Assembly (NCBI GenBank): GCA_001897855.1
Contig: MKUO01000001.1
Span: 124,001-188,000, forward strand
Reading direction: 5' to 3'
Source: Bacteroidetes bacterium 43-93
GTDB lineage: Bacteria > Bacteroidota > Bacteroidia > Chitinophagales > Chitinophagaceae
Length of the DNA stretch: 64,000 nt
A program made the position numbers and the translations under genes. The notes under the pieces were generated by a model. That model was not told the origin of the DNA. It ran no database searches and saw only the letters and a program-made list of their open reading frames with translations. Every line of letters starts with the position of its first letter. Position 1 is the first letter of the stretch. This document shows, piece after piece, positions 23,905 through 32,940 of the stretch.

Positions 23905-25506
23905 TTGACAAAGAATTTTTTCCGTAACCCCGATACTAACCTCTATGTTTTTGCTATTGTTATAATAGCACTTGTCTTTAGAAGATATGATGCTTTCGTA
24001 TGTCCACAGTTATATGCTGAAGACGGAGCGGTCTTTTTGCAGCAATACAAGGAACTTGGGTGGTTGTCCTTGTTTAAGCCTTATGCTGGATATTTAAACG
24101 CGATTCCAAGAATAGTGGCTGGTATCTGGGGGCATGCCGCGCTTATACATACACCGGCATGTTATAATTACAGCAGTCTGATGATAACTGTGTTTGTAGC
24201 TCTCTATTTACTATACAGCGCGGAAAAATTGACTCTTCGACATCCGATCGTTTTTGCAACATCGTTTCTTTTTTTGCCGTTAGATTCTGAAATATACATG
24301 AACCTGACCAACTTGGTTTGGATCACTTCCCTGCCAATCATATGTTATGTTTTTAGCTGGGATGCAATGAGATATGGTGCCGTCAAATCAAAAGCAATAG
24401 CATTCTTTAAGTATTTATTATTGGTCATATTATGCCTTAGCGGGCCTTGTGCTTTAATTATTGCGCCGATAATAGTGTTGCTGTTGTGGAAGAACAGAAG
24501 AGTTATTAACAGGCAAAACGTGCTCCCGCTGCTTATCATTTTATGTTGTGGTATTATCCAGCTTGTATGCCTTACAATTATTGATCCCGGCACACAAAGA
24601 CGGGGAGCACCAAACTATAGGGAATGGCACCTTGTGCGGCTTTTTACTGAAAATGTAGAGGATCTATTTTTCCTTAAAAGTTCTTTTTTTCAAAATTTCT
24701 CTCAAACTACTTTAGCAGGTATTGCACTGGCAATATTGTTTATCCTGACAGTTGCATTTGTGCGGTTGTACATGAATATCAAGTATGTTAATAAGTATGT
24801 GTTATTGTTTGCAGGGCTGTCCTATTTTATAAGTTTTATTATAGTGTTTTGGCCTAATGAGTCAGATATCTTAGCACTTTATTCTGCACGATATTATTTT
24901 ATCCCGTATGCATGTATATCTTGGTTATTGATCCTGGGCTGGGACAAACATTTGCGACCAGCCTTTATTGCTTCATATCTTGCTTTTTTTTCTTTTCATG
25001 CACCATTGATTGTGTTTGCTTTGCCAGACAAAGATTGGGAGGGGAAAATATTGGAGTATAAAAATGGGTATCGAGAAAGCATCGCTATTAATCCGGAGGG
25101 CTGGCAAGTGAAACTACCGGTTGTAATGAATCCTTACAGAAACGTTAATTATGCGCAATATGATCCGAAAATAGTGATGAATGATGGTGGAGATACGCTT
25201 ATACCGTTATGGTCAAATAATCCTGTAATGAGCGGTCCTGTAGAGCTTCCCCAAGGCCGCTATACAATCAAATTAGTTAGTAAAGGCAGTATAGCAGGCG
25301 GGGTACTACCGCATCTTCATGTTTTTATCAACGATGATGAAATTGGTAACTTTTTTACTACTGAAAGGTTTAGGTTGAGCAATCCATTCAAATTCGAATG
25401 GCAAGGTGGGGCTTTCTCTATAAAGATAAATATGGACAACGACGGGGTGGTTGACGGTGTAGATAGAAATGCTTTTATTTGGGCTATCTATATTTTTAAA
25501 GATTAG
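23905..25506 (+). CDS. Hypothetical multipass membrane protein with C-terminal beta-sandwich domain
   Basis: A 533-residue protein read from a TTG at 23905. Residues 1-370 hold about ten hydrophobic helices, with the loop RYDAFVCPQLYAEDGAVFLQ after the first one and acidic residues in the position where GT-C glycosyltransferases carry a catalytic aspartate. That loop pattern suggests a GT-C fold, but I cannot name a family. Residues about 420-533 look like a jelly-roll sugar-binding module (LPQGRYTIKLVSKGSIAGG, IKINMDNDGVVDGVDRNAFI). Base composition is more AT-rich than in neighbouring genes. It is bounded by hairpins on both sides, so it is transcribed alone. Confidence 0.6.
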   Translation: MTKNFFRNPDTNLYVFAIVIIALVFRRYDAFVCPQLYAEDGAVFLQQYKELGWLSLFKPYAGYLNAIPRIVAGIWGHAALIHTPACYNYSSLMITVFVALYLLYSAEKLTLRHPIVFATSFLFLPLDSEIYMNLTNLVWITSLPIICYVFSWDAMRYGAVKSKAIAFFKYLLLVILCLSGPCALIIAPIIVLLLWKNRRVINRQNVLPLLIILCCGIIQLVCLTIIDPGTQRRGAPNYREWHLVRLFTENVEDLFFLKSSFFQNFSQTTLAGIALAILFILTVAFVRLYMNIKYVNKYVLLFAGLSYFISFIIVFWPNESDILALYSARYYFIPYACISWLLILGWDKHLRPAFIASYLAFFSFHAPLIVFALPDKDWEGKILEYKNGYRESIAINPEGWQVKLPVVMNPYRNVNYAQYDPKIVMNDGGDTLIPLWSNNPVMSGPVELPQGRYTIKLVSKGSIAGGVLPHLHVFINDDEIGNFFTTERFRLSNPFKFEWQGGAFSIKINMDNDGVVDGVDRNAFIWAIYIFKD

Positions 25507-25519
25507 GCGTGTGGATGCC

Positions 25520-25572
25520 TATCATTGTAAAAATAAAGCTCCGCATTGCGGAGCTTTATTTTTACAATGATA
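25520..25572. terminator. Perfect 53-base palindrome acting as bidirectional terminator
   Basis: Two perfectly complementary 26-base arms, with one unpaired T between them, lie between convergent genes. The core is AAAGCTCCGCA / TGCGGAGCTTT, flanked by A-rich and T-rich runs as expected for termination in both directions. The arms are much longer than those of the other terminators here. Confidence 0.8.
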
Positions 25573-25583
25573 TCAAGAGTGTA

Positions 25584-25994
25584 TTACCATACATACTGCT
25601 TTTTATTCAGCAGCAGAGCTTCACCGGCAATAGTTTTATCACCAGTGCTTACTTCATACACAGCACAGTCGTAAAGAATACGGTTCTTTTCAGGATATGT
25701 TTCCTTTACGGTGATCACGGCTTCATATTCTGTGTCTACAAACATAGGTTTCATCCATTTCATCGTTTGGCTCATGTAAACATGGCCATCTGCATACCAT
25801 AATGCACCGAATATTTTAGTGAACACACTGGCACCTAAAAATCCATGAATGATGTTACGGCCAAACATGCTGGCTTTACCTGCTGCGGGGTCTATATGCA
25901 GGGGGTTGGTATCGCCGCTAACGCGGGCATAAGTATCTACATCGTCTTGTGTATAGCTGAATTTGTGGCGGAATTCGTCTCCTTCTTTTAGCAT
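25584..25994 (-). CDS. phaJ: MaoC-like (R)-specific enoyl-CoA hydratase (PhaJ-type)
   Basis: A 136-residue hot-dog protein. The start at 25994 (MLKEGDEFRHKF) is chosen over an open extension to 26123, which lies in the divergent promoter region. The hydratase-2 motif is complete: YARVSGDTNPLHIDP followed by FGRNIIHGFLGASV, giving the catalytic Asp and His. PhaJ enzymes convert trans-2-enoyl-CoA to (R)-3-hydroxyacyl-CoA for polyhydroxyalkanoate synthesis. The divergent neighbour is a PhaE-like protein, which strongly supports a PHA role here; otherwise MaoC proteins of this size have many possible substrates. Confidence 0.82.
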   Translation of the reverse strand: MLKEGDEFRHKFSYTQDDVDTYARVSGDTNPLHIDPAAGKASMFGRNIIHGFLGASVFTKIFGALWYADGHVYMSQTMKWMKPMFVDTEYEAVITVKETYPEKNRILYDCAVYEVSTGDKTIAGEALLLNKKQYVW

Positions 25995-26312
25995 CTGGTA
26001 TAAGTTTAGTACCACCTTAAGATAGCAGTAAAAATCTGGTTCTGCTACCAGTTTGCAATTATTTTGTAAAAAAATGATATACGGATAACCTTTACTGTAG
26101 CAGCTATAGTAAGTTATCCGCAATTTTTTTAATTTATTTGGTGAAGATTTGATTATTTTTAATAAGAAACGCCTACCTTTGCGCCGCCAAAAGGAACTTT
26201 TTGAAAGGCGCGGTGCAGATAATTTAACAGCCCGGAAACCTATTGCTAATATAAAAGTGCTTCTTTTGACCCTGATAAACCAGGTTAATTTAAAAAATTA
26301 AAATTCAATATT
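25995..26312. promoter_or_regulatory. Divergent regulatory region between phaJ and phaE
   Basis: 318 bp without a gene. On the plus strand TTTG (26148-26151) and TACCTTTG (26174-26181) are 22 bases apart, a near-consensus Bacteroidota promoter, and leave a leader of about 125 nt before phaE. No clear box was found for phaJ on the minus strand. The rest shows nothing I can name. Confidence 0.6.
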
Positions 26313-27797
26313 ATGGCTAACCAAGACAGTAAAAACTTTGTAGAAAGTGTAGTAGATGCGCAAAAGCAAGCTGTTGACAGTGTGGTAGAAAATACCAAGA
26401 AACTGAGCAACGGTAATGCTCTTGTAAATGATACATTGGCTAAAGGCAGCGAATGGTATAAGAACTGGCTGGATAACCAAAAGGGCTTTTTCTCTAACGC
26501 ATCTGAGAAAGCTACCAACATGGGTACTAATGTGCAGGACAACGCAAGTAAAATGAACGAATTCTATCAAAATTGGTTCAATACTCAGATGGACTGGGCT
26601 AAGCAAATGTGGGAAATGAACATGAACTTCATGAAAACAAATATCCCGCAACAGCCAACCACTGCTAACCCTATGGAGCAATGGTCTGCCATGTGGAACA
26701 ATGCTACCACTAACTGGAATAACTGGACAAATAATATGCAACAGTTCAATAACTGGATGAACTGGGCAAACAATTTCCAGAACATGAACCCCATGAACAT
26801 GGACAGTTGGAAGAAAGCTTCTGAGAATTATACCGGTATCTTCAACCAGTATTATGATATGCTGAAGAGTGGTTTTGCAGACATGCAAAAGAACATGCAG
26901 AATGGTACTACACAGGAAGCATATCGCAACATGATCAATGTTTCTGAAGGATTTACCCGTTTTGCTGAATTCTGGGCTCCTTTCTGGAAATCTATCCAGG
27001 AAAAGACCTTCAATAATGATCTGTACAAACAATATATGAACCCTGCTTTGTATAAAGAACTGATGGATAAATATTTCGGTTTTATGCCGGATAACAGCCG
27101 CCAGTACATGCAGCAAATGACAGACATGATGCAGAAAGGCTTTGGCCAGGCTAGCCAGGCAGGTATGAACAACTACCAGCAAATGCGCGCTGCTATGACC
27201 AGCATGATGCCTTCAGCAAACGAAATGTTTGCCAATATGATGAACGGTTACAATGCGTGGTACAATATGATGAGCAATGCTGCCGCACCACTTACAAAAA
27301 TGATGACTCCAAACCAGTTTACTAAAACTATGATGGAGTGGAATGATATCTCTAACCGCATTATGGTGTACAATATCAAAAACGCAGAGTTGCAATATAT
27401 GATCTACAACCAGGGTACTAAAGTAATGGATAGCCTGGCTGAGAATGTTGCAGCTAAACTGCAGAATGGTGGCGAGATCAATAACATGGTGGCCCTGTAC
27501 CAGGAATGGCTTAACATCAGCGATAAGGTATATGTTTCCCTTTTCGAAAGCGAAGAATACAGCAAGCTGATGGCAGAAGTAAGCGCTATGCAACTGCGCC
27601 TGCGCAAAGACATCGAAGCACAGATGGAAAAATACATGATAGGCATACCGGTAGCAACCCGTAGCGAAATGGACGAGATCTATAAAACCATCTACGATCT
27701 GAAAAAGCAAGTTCGCCAGCTGGAGAAAATGCTGGAAATAGAAAATACGGAAGACAACAGCGAAGAAAAAGCTGCCCGCAAGACAAAAAAAGCTTAA
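26313..27797 (+). CDS. phaE: PhaE-like class III PHA synthase subunit, enlarged
   Basis: A 494-residue soluble, helical protein. The C-terminal third is typical of PhaE: FAEFWAPFWKSIQEKT, MMEWNDISNRIMVYNI, then the signature IGIPVATRSEMDEIYKTIYD followed by a coiled-coil. PhaE is the non-catalytic partner of PhaC and usually has about 330-380 residues. Here the N-terminal about 190 residues are extra and very rich in Asn, Trp, Met and Gln, with the repeat EWYKNWLDNQ (47-56) / EFYQNWFNTQ (83-92) spaced 36 residues apart. That region may bind granules as phasins do. No PhaC is within the window. Confidence 0.75.
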   Translation: MANQDSKNFVESVVDAQKQAVDSVVENTKKLSNGNALVNDTLAKGSEWYKNWLDNQKGFFSNASEKATNMGTNVQDNASKMNEFYQNWFNTQMDWAKQMWEMNMNFMKTNIPQQPTTANPMEQWSAMWNNATTNWNNWTNNMQQFNNWMNWANNFQNMNPMNMDSWKKASENYTGIFNQYYDMLKSGFADMQKNMQNGTTQEAYRNMINVSEGFTRFAEFWAPFWKSIQEKTFNNDLYKQYMNPALYKELMDKYFGFMPDNSRQYMQQMTDMMQKGFGQASQAGMNNYQQMRAAMTSMMPSANEMFANMMNGYNAWYNMMSNAAAPLTKMMTPNQFTKTMMEWNDISNRIMVYNIKNAELQYMIYNQGTKVMDSLAENVAAKLQNGGEINNMVALYQEWLNISDKVYVSLFESEEYSKLMAEVSAMQLRLRKDIEAQMEKYMIGIPVATRSEMDEIYKTIYDLKKQVRQLEKMLEIENTEDNSEEKAARKTKKA

Positions 27798-27823
27798 GTA
27801 AAATATTAGTTGTAGTGTGAACT

Positions 27824-27855
27824 GGTCCCGCTTTAAAAGGCGGGACTATTTTTTT
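27824..27855 (+). terminator. Terminator of phaE
   Basis: A 7-bp GC-rich stem (GTCCCGC / GCGGGAC) with an 8-base loop is followed by an A and a long T run; the T run overlaps the last codons of the convergent prmC. Confidence 0.85.
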
Positions 27856-28712
27856 AGCACAGCTTTTATCATTCTTGTTTTCCCGGAGAGATCCTTTCGT
27901 ATTTCTACATCAACATATCCTTTCGACTCAAAGAGATCTCTTGCTTCAGTAGCATGGTCTGCGTCCAGCTCGCAATAGATGCAGCCATTTTTATTCAAAT
28001 GCTTAAGGCCGAAGTCTGCAATAACTACATAAAATAATAATGGTTCTTCACCAGGCACAAATAAGGCTACGTGTGGTTCATGGTCTACCACATTGCGGTG
28101 CAGGGTGTCCTTTTGTGTAAAGGGTATGTAAGGAGGATTAGAGGCAATAATATCGAAATTGCCTAACTGCTCACGGGATGATTCGTCGAGGAAATCGATA
28201 GGTTGGATATTGATATTTACCTGGTACATGTCGGCATTGCTGCGTGCTACTAAGAGGGCGCCGGCACTGATATCGCAGGCGGTAACGTTAGCATCCGGAA
28301 TAGCCAGCTTTAGCGATATGGGTATGCATCCGCTGCCAGTACCAATATCCAATATCGCTGGTGTATGAAGGTTGTTTTGCTTTGTATCATCTACGATCCA
28401 TTGAACCAGTTCTTCCGTTTCCGGCCTGGGTATCAGTACCTGCTCGTTTACGTTGAACTCCCTGCCCAGAAACCAAGATTTGCCAATAATATATTGTGGG
28501 GGAGTGGCATTCAGCAGTTTTTTCTTAATGCTGTTATACCTCAATTGCTGTTCCTGGGTGAAAGTGGTGTCCTTTTCGCTCAGGCGTTGCAGCCGATTCA
28601 GGTCTGTAAGGTAATTAAGTATTTCGTGTGCAATAGCAGAAGATTCACCTTCGTCGTAAAGCGGGAGGATGGCATTTTTCAGGTCGTAGAAGGCCTGGCT
28701 ATAAGTAAGCAT
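27846..28712 (-). CDS. prmC: Release factor glutamine methyltransferase
   Basis: A 288-residue SAM-dependent methyltransferase that modifies the GGQ glutamine of RF1 and RF2. The N-terminal helical domain (residues 1-90) contains the family marks PPQYIIGKSWFLGREFNV and QVLIPRPETEELVQWI. The Rossmann part has the SAM loop ILDIGTGSGCIPISLKL and the catalytic NPPY in IIASNPPYIPF. Length and motifs are normal. A TATCTTTG box ends only 4 bases before the start codon, implying a leaderless or nearly leaderless mRNA. It converges on phaE and is divergent from ribD. Confidence 0.95.
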   Translation of the reverse strand: MLTYSQAFYDLKNAILPLYDEGESSAIAHEILNYLTDLNRLQRLSEKDTTFTQEQQLRYNSIKKKLLNATPPQYIIGKSWFLGREFNVNEQVLIPRPETEELVQWIVDDTKQNNLHTPAILDIGTGSGCIPISLKLAIPDANVTACDISAGALLVARSNADMYQVNINIQPIDFLDESSREQLGNFDIIASNPPYIPFTQKDTLHRNVVDHEPHVALFVPGEEPLLFYVVIADFGLKHLNKNGCIYCELDADHATEARDLFESKGYVDVEIRKDLSGKTRMIKAVLKK

Positions 28713-28716
28713 TTTG

Positions 28717-28724
28717 CAAAGATA
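28717..28724 (-). promoter_or_regulatory. Promoter box of prmC, 4 bases from the start codon
   Basis: On the minus strand TATCTTTG fits the TAnnTTTG -7 consensus. Only four bases separate it from the prmC ATG, so transcription should begin at or next to the start codon. Confidence 0.65.
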
Positions 28725-28773
28725 CTTTAAAACAAGGGTAAGCAGGTTGTTAGGTGGCCTTAAGGCTTTGTTT

Positions 28774-28781
28774 TACATTTG
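28774..28781 (+). promoter_or_regulatory. Promoter box of ribD, 4 bases from the start codon
   Basis: TACATTTG is followed after exactly four bases by the ribD ATG at 28786, mirroring the prmC arrangement on the opposite strand. It also argues for 28786 over the longer open frame from 28714. Confidence 0.65.
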
Positions 28782-28785
28782 CGCC

Positions 28786-29859
28786 ATGCTTCCTGATGCT
28801 GCATATATGCAACGATGCCTTGATCTGGCCCAACTAGGTAAAGGCAGTGTGTCACCCAATCCAATGGTAGGCGCGGTATTGGTGTACAATGGGCGCATCA
28901 TAGGTGAGGGCTGGCATCGGATATATGGAGAAGCACATGCCGAAGTGAATTGCCTGGAAAATGTTTCGGAGGCCGACAAGCGTTTGATACCAGAGAGTAC
29001 TATGTATGTAAGTCTGGAACCTTGTGCCCACTATGGTAAAACACCACCATGCGCAGTGAGGCTCGTAGCGGAAGGAGTGAAGAAAGTTGTGATCTGCAAT
29101 GATGATCCCTTTGAAAAAGTGGATGGCAGGGGATTGCAGATATTGCAGGCCGGCGGAATAGAAACAATCACCGGTTTGCTGAAAGAAAAAGGACTGTGGC
29201 TTAACAGGCGGTTCTTTTGTTTTCATAAACAACAAAGACCCTATGTGATACTGAAATGGGCTCAGACTGCCAATGGTTACTTTGCCCCGTATGGCAATAA
29301 GCGTTACCAGTTGAGTAATGAACTTAGTACAAGACTAGTGCATAAGTGGCGTACCGAGGAAGCATCGATAATGGTGGGCACCAATACAGCTTTAGCGGAT
29401 GATCCCCAGCTAACGGCAAGACTTTGGCAAGGCAAGCAACCGCTAAGGCTCGTTATAGACAGGTCGCTAGTACTGCCCCGCTCACTAAAGCTGTTTAATA
29501 ATGATGCAGAGGCTTGGGTGTTCAACGATGTAAAGGAAGATGAAGCAGGGAACGTGCGCTATGTGAAAATGAATTTTGACGATAATCTACCTGCCACCAT
29601 TCTTACCGAATTGTATAAAGCTAATATCCAGTCTGTGATTATTGAAGGTGGTGCAAAATTGTTGAATTCGTTTATCAGTAAAGGACTTTGGGATGAAGCC
29701 CGGATAATTACCGCGAATACAACTTTGCCACACGGTATTGCAGCGCCATTGCTAGTAAATGGGAATAAAGCTTTTGATACGCAACTGGAAACAGACATGC
29801 TATCCTTGTATGTAAATAACAACAGCGCATATCCTTATGTGGAGGGGATGGAATTGTAG
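28786..29859 (+). CDS. ribD: Bifunctional riboflavin biosynthesis deaminase/reductase
   Basis: A 357-residue two-domain enzyme of riboflavin synthesis. The start at 28786 (MLPDAAYMQRCLDLA) matches the family N-terminus and the promoter position. Residues 1-145 are the CMP/dCMP-deaminase fold with zinc ligands in GEAHAEVNCL and SLEPCAHYGKTPPC. Residues about 150-350 are the RibD_C reductase (LKWAQTANGY, RTEEASIMVGTNTALADDPQ, IIEGGAKLLNSF). It deaminates and then reduces the pyrimidine intermediate made by GTP cyclohydrolase II. No other rib gene is adjacent. A DMT transporter gene starts 5 bp downstream, so they are probably co-transcribed. Confidence 0.95.
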   Translation: MLPDAAYMQRCLDLAQLGKGSVSPNPMVGAVLVYNGRIIGEGWHRIYGEAHAEVNCLENVSEADKRLIPESTMYVSLEPCAHYGKTPPCAVRLVAEGVKKVVICNDDPFEKVDGRGLQILQAGGIETITGLLKEKGLWLNRRFFCFHKQQRPYVILKWAQTANGYFAPYGNKRYQLSNELSTRLVHKWRTEEASIMVGTNTALADDPQLTARLWQGKQPLRLVIDRSLVLPRSLKLFNNDAEAWVFNDVKEDEAGNVRYVKMNFDDNLPATILTELYKANIQSVIIEGGAKLLNSFISKGLWDEARIITANTTLPHGIAAPLLVNGNKAFDTQLETDMLSLYVNNNSAYPYVEGMEL

Positions 29860-29864
29860 ATTGT

Positions 29865-30728
29865 ATGATATACCTGCTGCTAACGATACTGCTGAATACT
29901 TTTCTTTTTATCCTTTTCAAACTGTTCCCCAGGTTTGGTATCGATGCATTGCAGGCCATCGTAGTTAACTACATTACCTGCGTAGTCACAGGTAGTATCT
30001 TTCTGGGATATTTCCCCATTAATAAAGCAAGTACGCAGCAGCCCTGGTTTGGCTGGGCTCTGTTTTTGGGGTTGTTGTTCATAAGCATATTTAATTTCAT
30101 AGCTTATTGTACACGTAAATACGGTATGACAATATCTACTATCGCCAATAAGCTTTCTATAGTAATACCGGTTGTGTTTTCTGTGTTATTATATAATGAG
30201 CATTTAACGGCTTTAAATATTGCAGGTTTGTTGATCGCGTTTCCCGCTGTATATTTTAGTGCAAGGGTGGAGGGCGAATCTGGCAAGGTAGGTAACCTGC
30301 TTGTCCCTGCTCTGTTATTCATTTCGTGCGGATCCCTGGATACTTTTATGAAGTATACAGAGCATACTTATTTGCAGGATAAAGGTTTGCAAGCTGTTTT
30401 TCCGGTGCATGTCTTTGCCGTCGCGGCTTTAATTGGTATCATTATAATTACGATTTCTGCGCTGCGAAAGAAAAGTAAACCTGCTATAAAAAATGTAGTA
30501 GCAGGTATAATATTGGGGGTACCCAACTATTTTTCTATTTACTACTACATACGCTTGCTGAATAGCAATTTTATGAAAAGCTCCGCGTCTATACCGGTAA
30601 ATAATATTGGTATTGTATTGTGTTGTGCTTTTGTGGGCATGCTGTTGTTTAAAGAGCCATCAGGCAAACCAAGAATAACCGGACTTATATTATCTGTGAT
30701 TGCTATTGTGTTAATATCGTTGAATTGA
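29865..30728 (+). CDS. EamA/DMT-type transporter
   Basis: A 287-residue inner-membrane protein with about ten helices spread evenly along its length, as in the drug/metabolite transporter superfamily. The first half contains ITCVVTGSIFLGYFP and IAYCTRKYGMTISTIANKLS followed by IPVVFSVLLYNEHLT, which is the conserved end of the first EamA repeat; the second repeat ends GIVLCCAFVGMLLFKEPSGK. The substrate is not predictable. It lies 5 bp after ribD and overlaps the YigZ gene (TGATG at 30726-30730). The context leaves a link to flavin or metabolite export possible but unproven. Confidence 0.85.
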   Translation: MIYLLLTILLNTFLFILFKLFPRFGIDALQAIVVNYITCVVTGSIFLGYFPINKASTQQPWFGWALFLGLLFISIFNFIAYCTRKYGMTISTIANKLSIVIPVVFSVLLYNEHLTALNIAGLLIAFPAVYFSARVEGESGKVGNLLVPALLFISCGSLDTFMKYTEHTYLQDKGLQAVFPVHVFAVAALIGIIIITISALRKKSKPAIKNVVAGIILGVPNYFSIYYYIRLLNSNFMKSSASIPVNNIGIVLCCAFVGMLLFKEPSGKPRITGLILSVIAIVLISLN

Positions 30729-31339
30729 TGGCAGAAATTTATAAATACAAAACTATTACAAGTATAACCACTGCAGAGTTCAAAGACAGGGGTAGTAAAT
30801 TTATTGCGTATGCTTATCCTATTGCTACTACCGATGATGTGAAAAGTAAATTGCAATTGCTGAAAAAGGAACACCCTAAAGCAGTGCATCACTGCTATGC
30901 TTACCGGATAGGTACAGATGGCGTCAGTTTTCGTGCTAACGATGATGGTGAGCCATCTGGTAGTGCAGGTAAACCTATATTAGGGCAAATAGACAGCGCA
31001 GAATTAACGAACGTATTGGTCGTTGTAGTAAGATATTTTGGAGGAACTTTACTGGGAGTTCCCGGACTCATTAATGCATACAAAACAGCTACTGCGGATG
31101 CATTAATGCAAGCCGTGGTAACTGAGAAATGGATAGAACAACCGGTGGAGGTACAGTTTGACTATCCTGTAATGGGAGAGGTAATGTACTTGCTGAGGCA
31201 AAGCGAAGCCACCATCTATAAGCAAGACCTGCAGTTATTTTGTATGGTCGAAGCGGGTATCCCTAAGCCTCACGCAGATGCATATATCGAAAAGCTTTCG
31301 GAAATTAGAGGTGTTACAGTAAAGAAAAAGCAGGTATAG
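30728..31339 (+). CDS. YigZ/IMPACT family (UPF0029) protein
   Basis: A 203-residue protein; the ATG at 30728 is chosen over a TTG one codon earlier. The N-terminal UPF0029 domain carries the family signature AHHCYAYR-like [14 protein letters not shown] and [18 protein letters not shown], followed by [20 protein letters not shown]. Residues about 135-203 form a DUF1949-type ferredoxin-like domain. Family members are linked to ribosome or translation control (yeast/mammalian IMPACT homologues) but the bacterial function is unclear. The start overlaps the transporter stop, and a TTG-started queG follows 1 bp after the stop, so these genes form a tight operon. Confidence 0.9.
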   Translation: MAEIYKYKTITSITTAEFKDRGSKFIAYAYPIATTDDVKSKLQLLKKEHPKAVHHCYAYRIGTDGVSFRANDDGEPSGSAGKPILGQIDSAELTNVLVVVVRYFGGTLLGVPGLINAYKTATADALMQAVVTEKWIEQPVEVQFDYPVMGEVMYLLRQSEATIYKQDLQLFCMVEAGIPKPHADAYIEKLSEIRGVTVKKKQV

Positions 31340-31340
31340 T

Positions 31341-32270
31341 TTGCAGCCGGAACAGCGATCTCAACTTATTAAACAAGAAGCTCACAGACTGGGCTTTGAT
31401 GCCTGCGGCATGACCGTTGCCACTCATTTGGATGAAGACGCGCGCAGGCTGGAAAGCTGGCTGCAAAATGGTTTTAATGGTAAGATGCAGTACATGGAAA
31501 ACCATTTCGATCTGCGGACAGACCCCCGAAAGCTGGTGCCCGGCGCAAAATCTGTTATTACCTTACTGTTGAATTATTATCCCCAACAGCAACAATCGGC
31601 AGATGCACCCCACATAGCCAAGTATGCTTATGGTACAGACTATCATTATGTGATCCGTGAAAAGCTGAACCTGCTTTTGCAATATATCAAGGAAACAATT
31701 GGTGATGTGCAGGGCAGGGGCTTTGTAGACAGTGCGCCGGTATTGGAGCGTAGCTGGGCCGTGCGTAGCGGACTAGGCTGGGTTGGGAAAAATGGAAACC
31801 TGCTTACCAAACACTCCGGTTCCTTTTTCTTTATTGCTACGTTGATCACCGATCTTGAACTTACAGCGGATGCTCCATTTTCGGCAGACTATTGTGGTAC
31901 CTGTACTAAATGTATGGATGCCTGCCCAACGGATGCTATCGTATCGCCGGCAATAATAAACGGCAGTAAATGTATCTCCTATCTCACTATAGAGCTAAAG
32001 GATGCGTTGATACCGGATGAGTTCAATGGTAAAATGAAAGACTGGATGTTTGGCTGCGATATATGCCAGGATGTATGCCCGTGGAATAGATTTTCGAAGC
32101 CAAATCAGGAGCCTCATTTTACGCCGATTCCTGAAGTGCTCAATCTTTCCGCTGCTGAATGGGAGCAGATGAGTGAAGAGCAGTTCAGGAAAGTATTTAA
32201 AGACTCACCCCTGAAGCGAACCAAGTGGCAGGGAATACAAAGAAACCTGAAAACAATAAAAAATCAGTAG
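31341..32270 (+). CDS. queG: Epoxyqueuosine reductase
   Basis: A 309-residue cobalamin- and Fe-S-dependent enzyme that makes the last step of queuosine synthesis in tRNA. It is read from a TTG at 31341, one base after the previous stop. The N-terminal DUF1730-like half contains [19 protein letters not shown] and [20 protein letters not shown]. The two [4Fe-4S] sites are [15 protein letters not shown] and [11 protein letters not shown]. The length is normal for the short bacterial form without a HEAT-repeat tail. It converges on pcm with no gap (stop at 32270, pcm stop at 32271). Confidence 0.93.
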   Translation: MQPEQRSQLIKQEAHRLGFDACGMTVATHLDEDARRLESWLQNGFNGKMQYMENHFDLRTDPRKLVPGAKSVITLLLNYYPQQQQSADAPHIAKYAYGTDYHYVIREKLNLLLQYIKETIGDVQGRGFVDSAPVLERSWAVRSGLGWVGKNGNLLTKHSGSFFFIATLITDLELTADAPFSADYCGTCTKCMDACPTDAIVSPAIINGSKCISYLTIELKDALIPDEFNGKMKDWMFGCDICQDVCPWNRFSKPNQEPHFTPIPEVLNLSAAEWEQMSEEQFRKVFKDSPLKRTKWQGIQRNLKTIKNQ

Positions 32271-32936
32271 CTATTTGTTCTTTCCCTGCAGCATTGGTAC
32301 AAACATAAAATCGCCGAGCTCTTCTTCTTTAATATTCCCTTCAGCGTCTTTAGTTATGCGCAACATCTTTTGGCCGTTATCGTCGCCCACGGGTATTACA
32401 GCTATGCCTCCCGGTTTCAATTGCTCTATTAGCTTCGGAGGTACATAAGGCGCAGCGGCGGTAACAATTACCTTATCAAACGGAGCGTAAGTAGGTAGCC
32501 CAAGGTACCCATCGCCGTAAAAGCGTTTAATATTTGGATAATTCCTGATAAAAAAGAACTGCCCTACAAAATCGTATAACGCTCTTTGCCTTTCTATAGA
32601 ATATACTGTTGCGCCCATTTCTGCCAGTACACAAGCCTGGTATGCACTACCTGTACCTATTTCTAAGACCTTATCAAACTTCTTAATTTCCAGCAGCTGC
32701 GTTTGGTAAGCGACCGTATAAGGTTGAGAAATAGTTTGGTTGGCTGTAATAGGGAATGCACGGTCTTCGTAGGCAATCCGTTCAAATGCAGGATCGAGGA
32801 AAAAATGTCGTGGTATGGCTTCAATAGCACTTAGCACACGTTCATCTTTTATTCCCTTCTCTCTTAATATTTGTACCAGTTGTTTGCGTAGTCCTTTGTG
32901 CAGGTAATTATCTTCTCTTGGCTTGCTGTGCAGCAT
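32271..32936 (-). CDS. pcm: Protein-L-isoaspartate O-methyltransferase
   Basis: A 221-residue cytoplasmic enzyme that repairs isoaspartyl residues in aged proteins with SAM. Family marks are AIEAIPRHFFLDPAF, AFPITANQTISQPYTVAYQT (the substrate-binding PCMT block), VLEIGTGSAYQACVLAEMGA for the SAM loop, and FDKVIVTAAAPYVPPKLIEQ. The length is usual for bacterial Pcm. A TAACTTTG box ends exactly four bases before the ATG, so the mRNA is probably leaderless. It is a single minus-strand gene that abuts the end of queG. Confidence 0.95.
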   Translation of the reverse strand: MLHSKPREDNYLHKGLRKQLVQILREKGIKDERVLSAIEAIPRHFFLDPAFERIAYEDRAFPITANQTISQPYTVAYQTQLLEIKKFDKVLEIGTGSAYQACVLAEMGATVYSIERQRALYDFVGQFFFIRNYPNIKRFYGDGYLGLPTYAPFDKVIVTAAAPYVPPKLIEQLKPGGIAVIPVGDDNGQKMLRITKDAEGNIKEEELGDFMFVPMLQGKNK

Positions 32937-32940
32937 AATA

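Noticed and set aside
26298-27182. A 294-residue minus-strand frame inside phaE, rich in His, Val, Ile and Leu
   Set aside because: It is the antisense of the Met/Asn/Trp-rich phaE sequence; it has no family motif.
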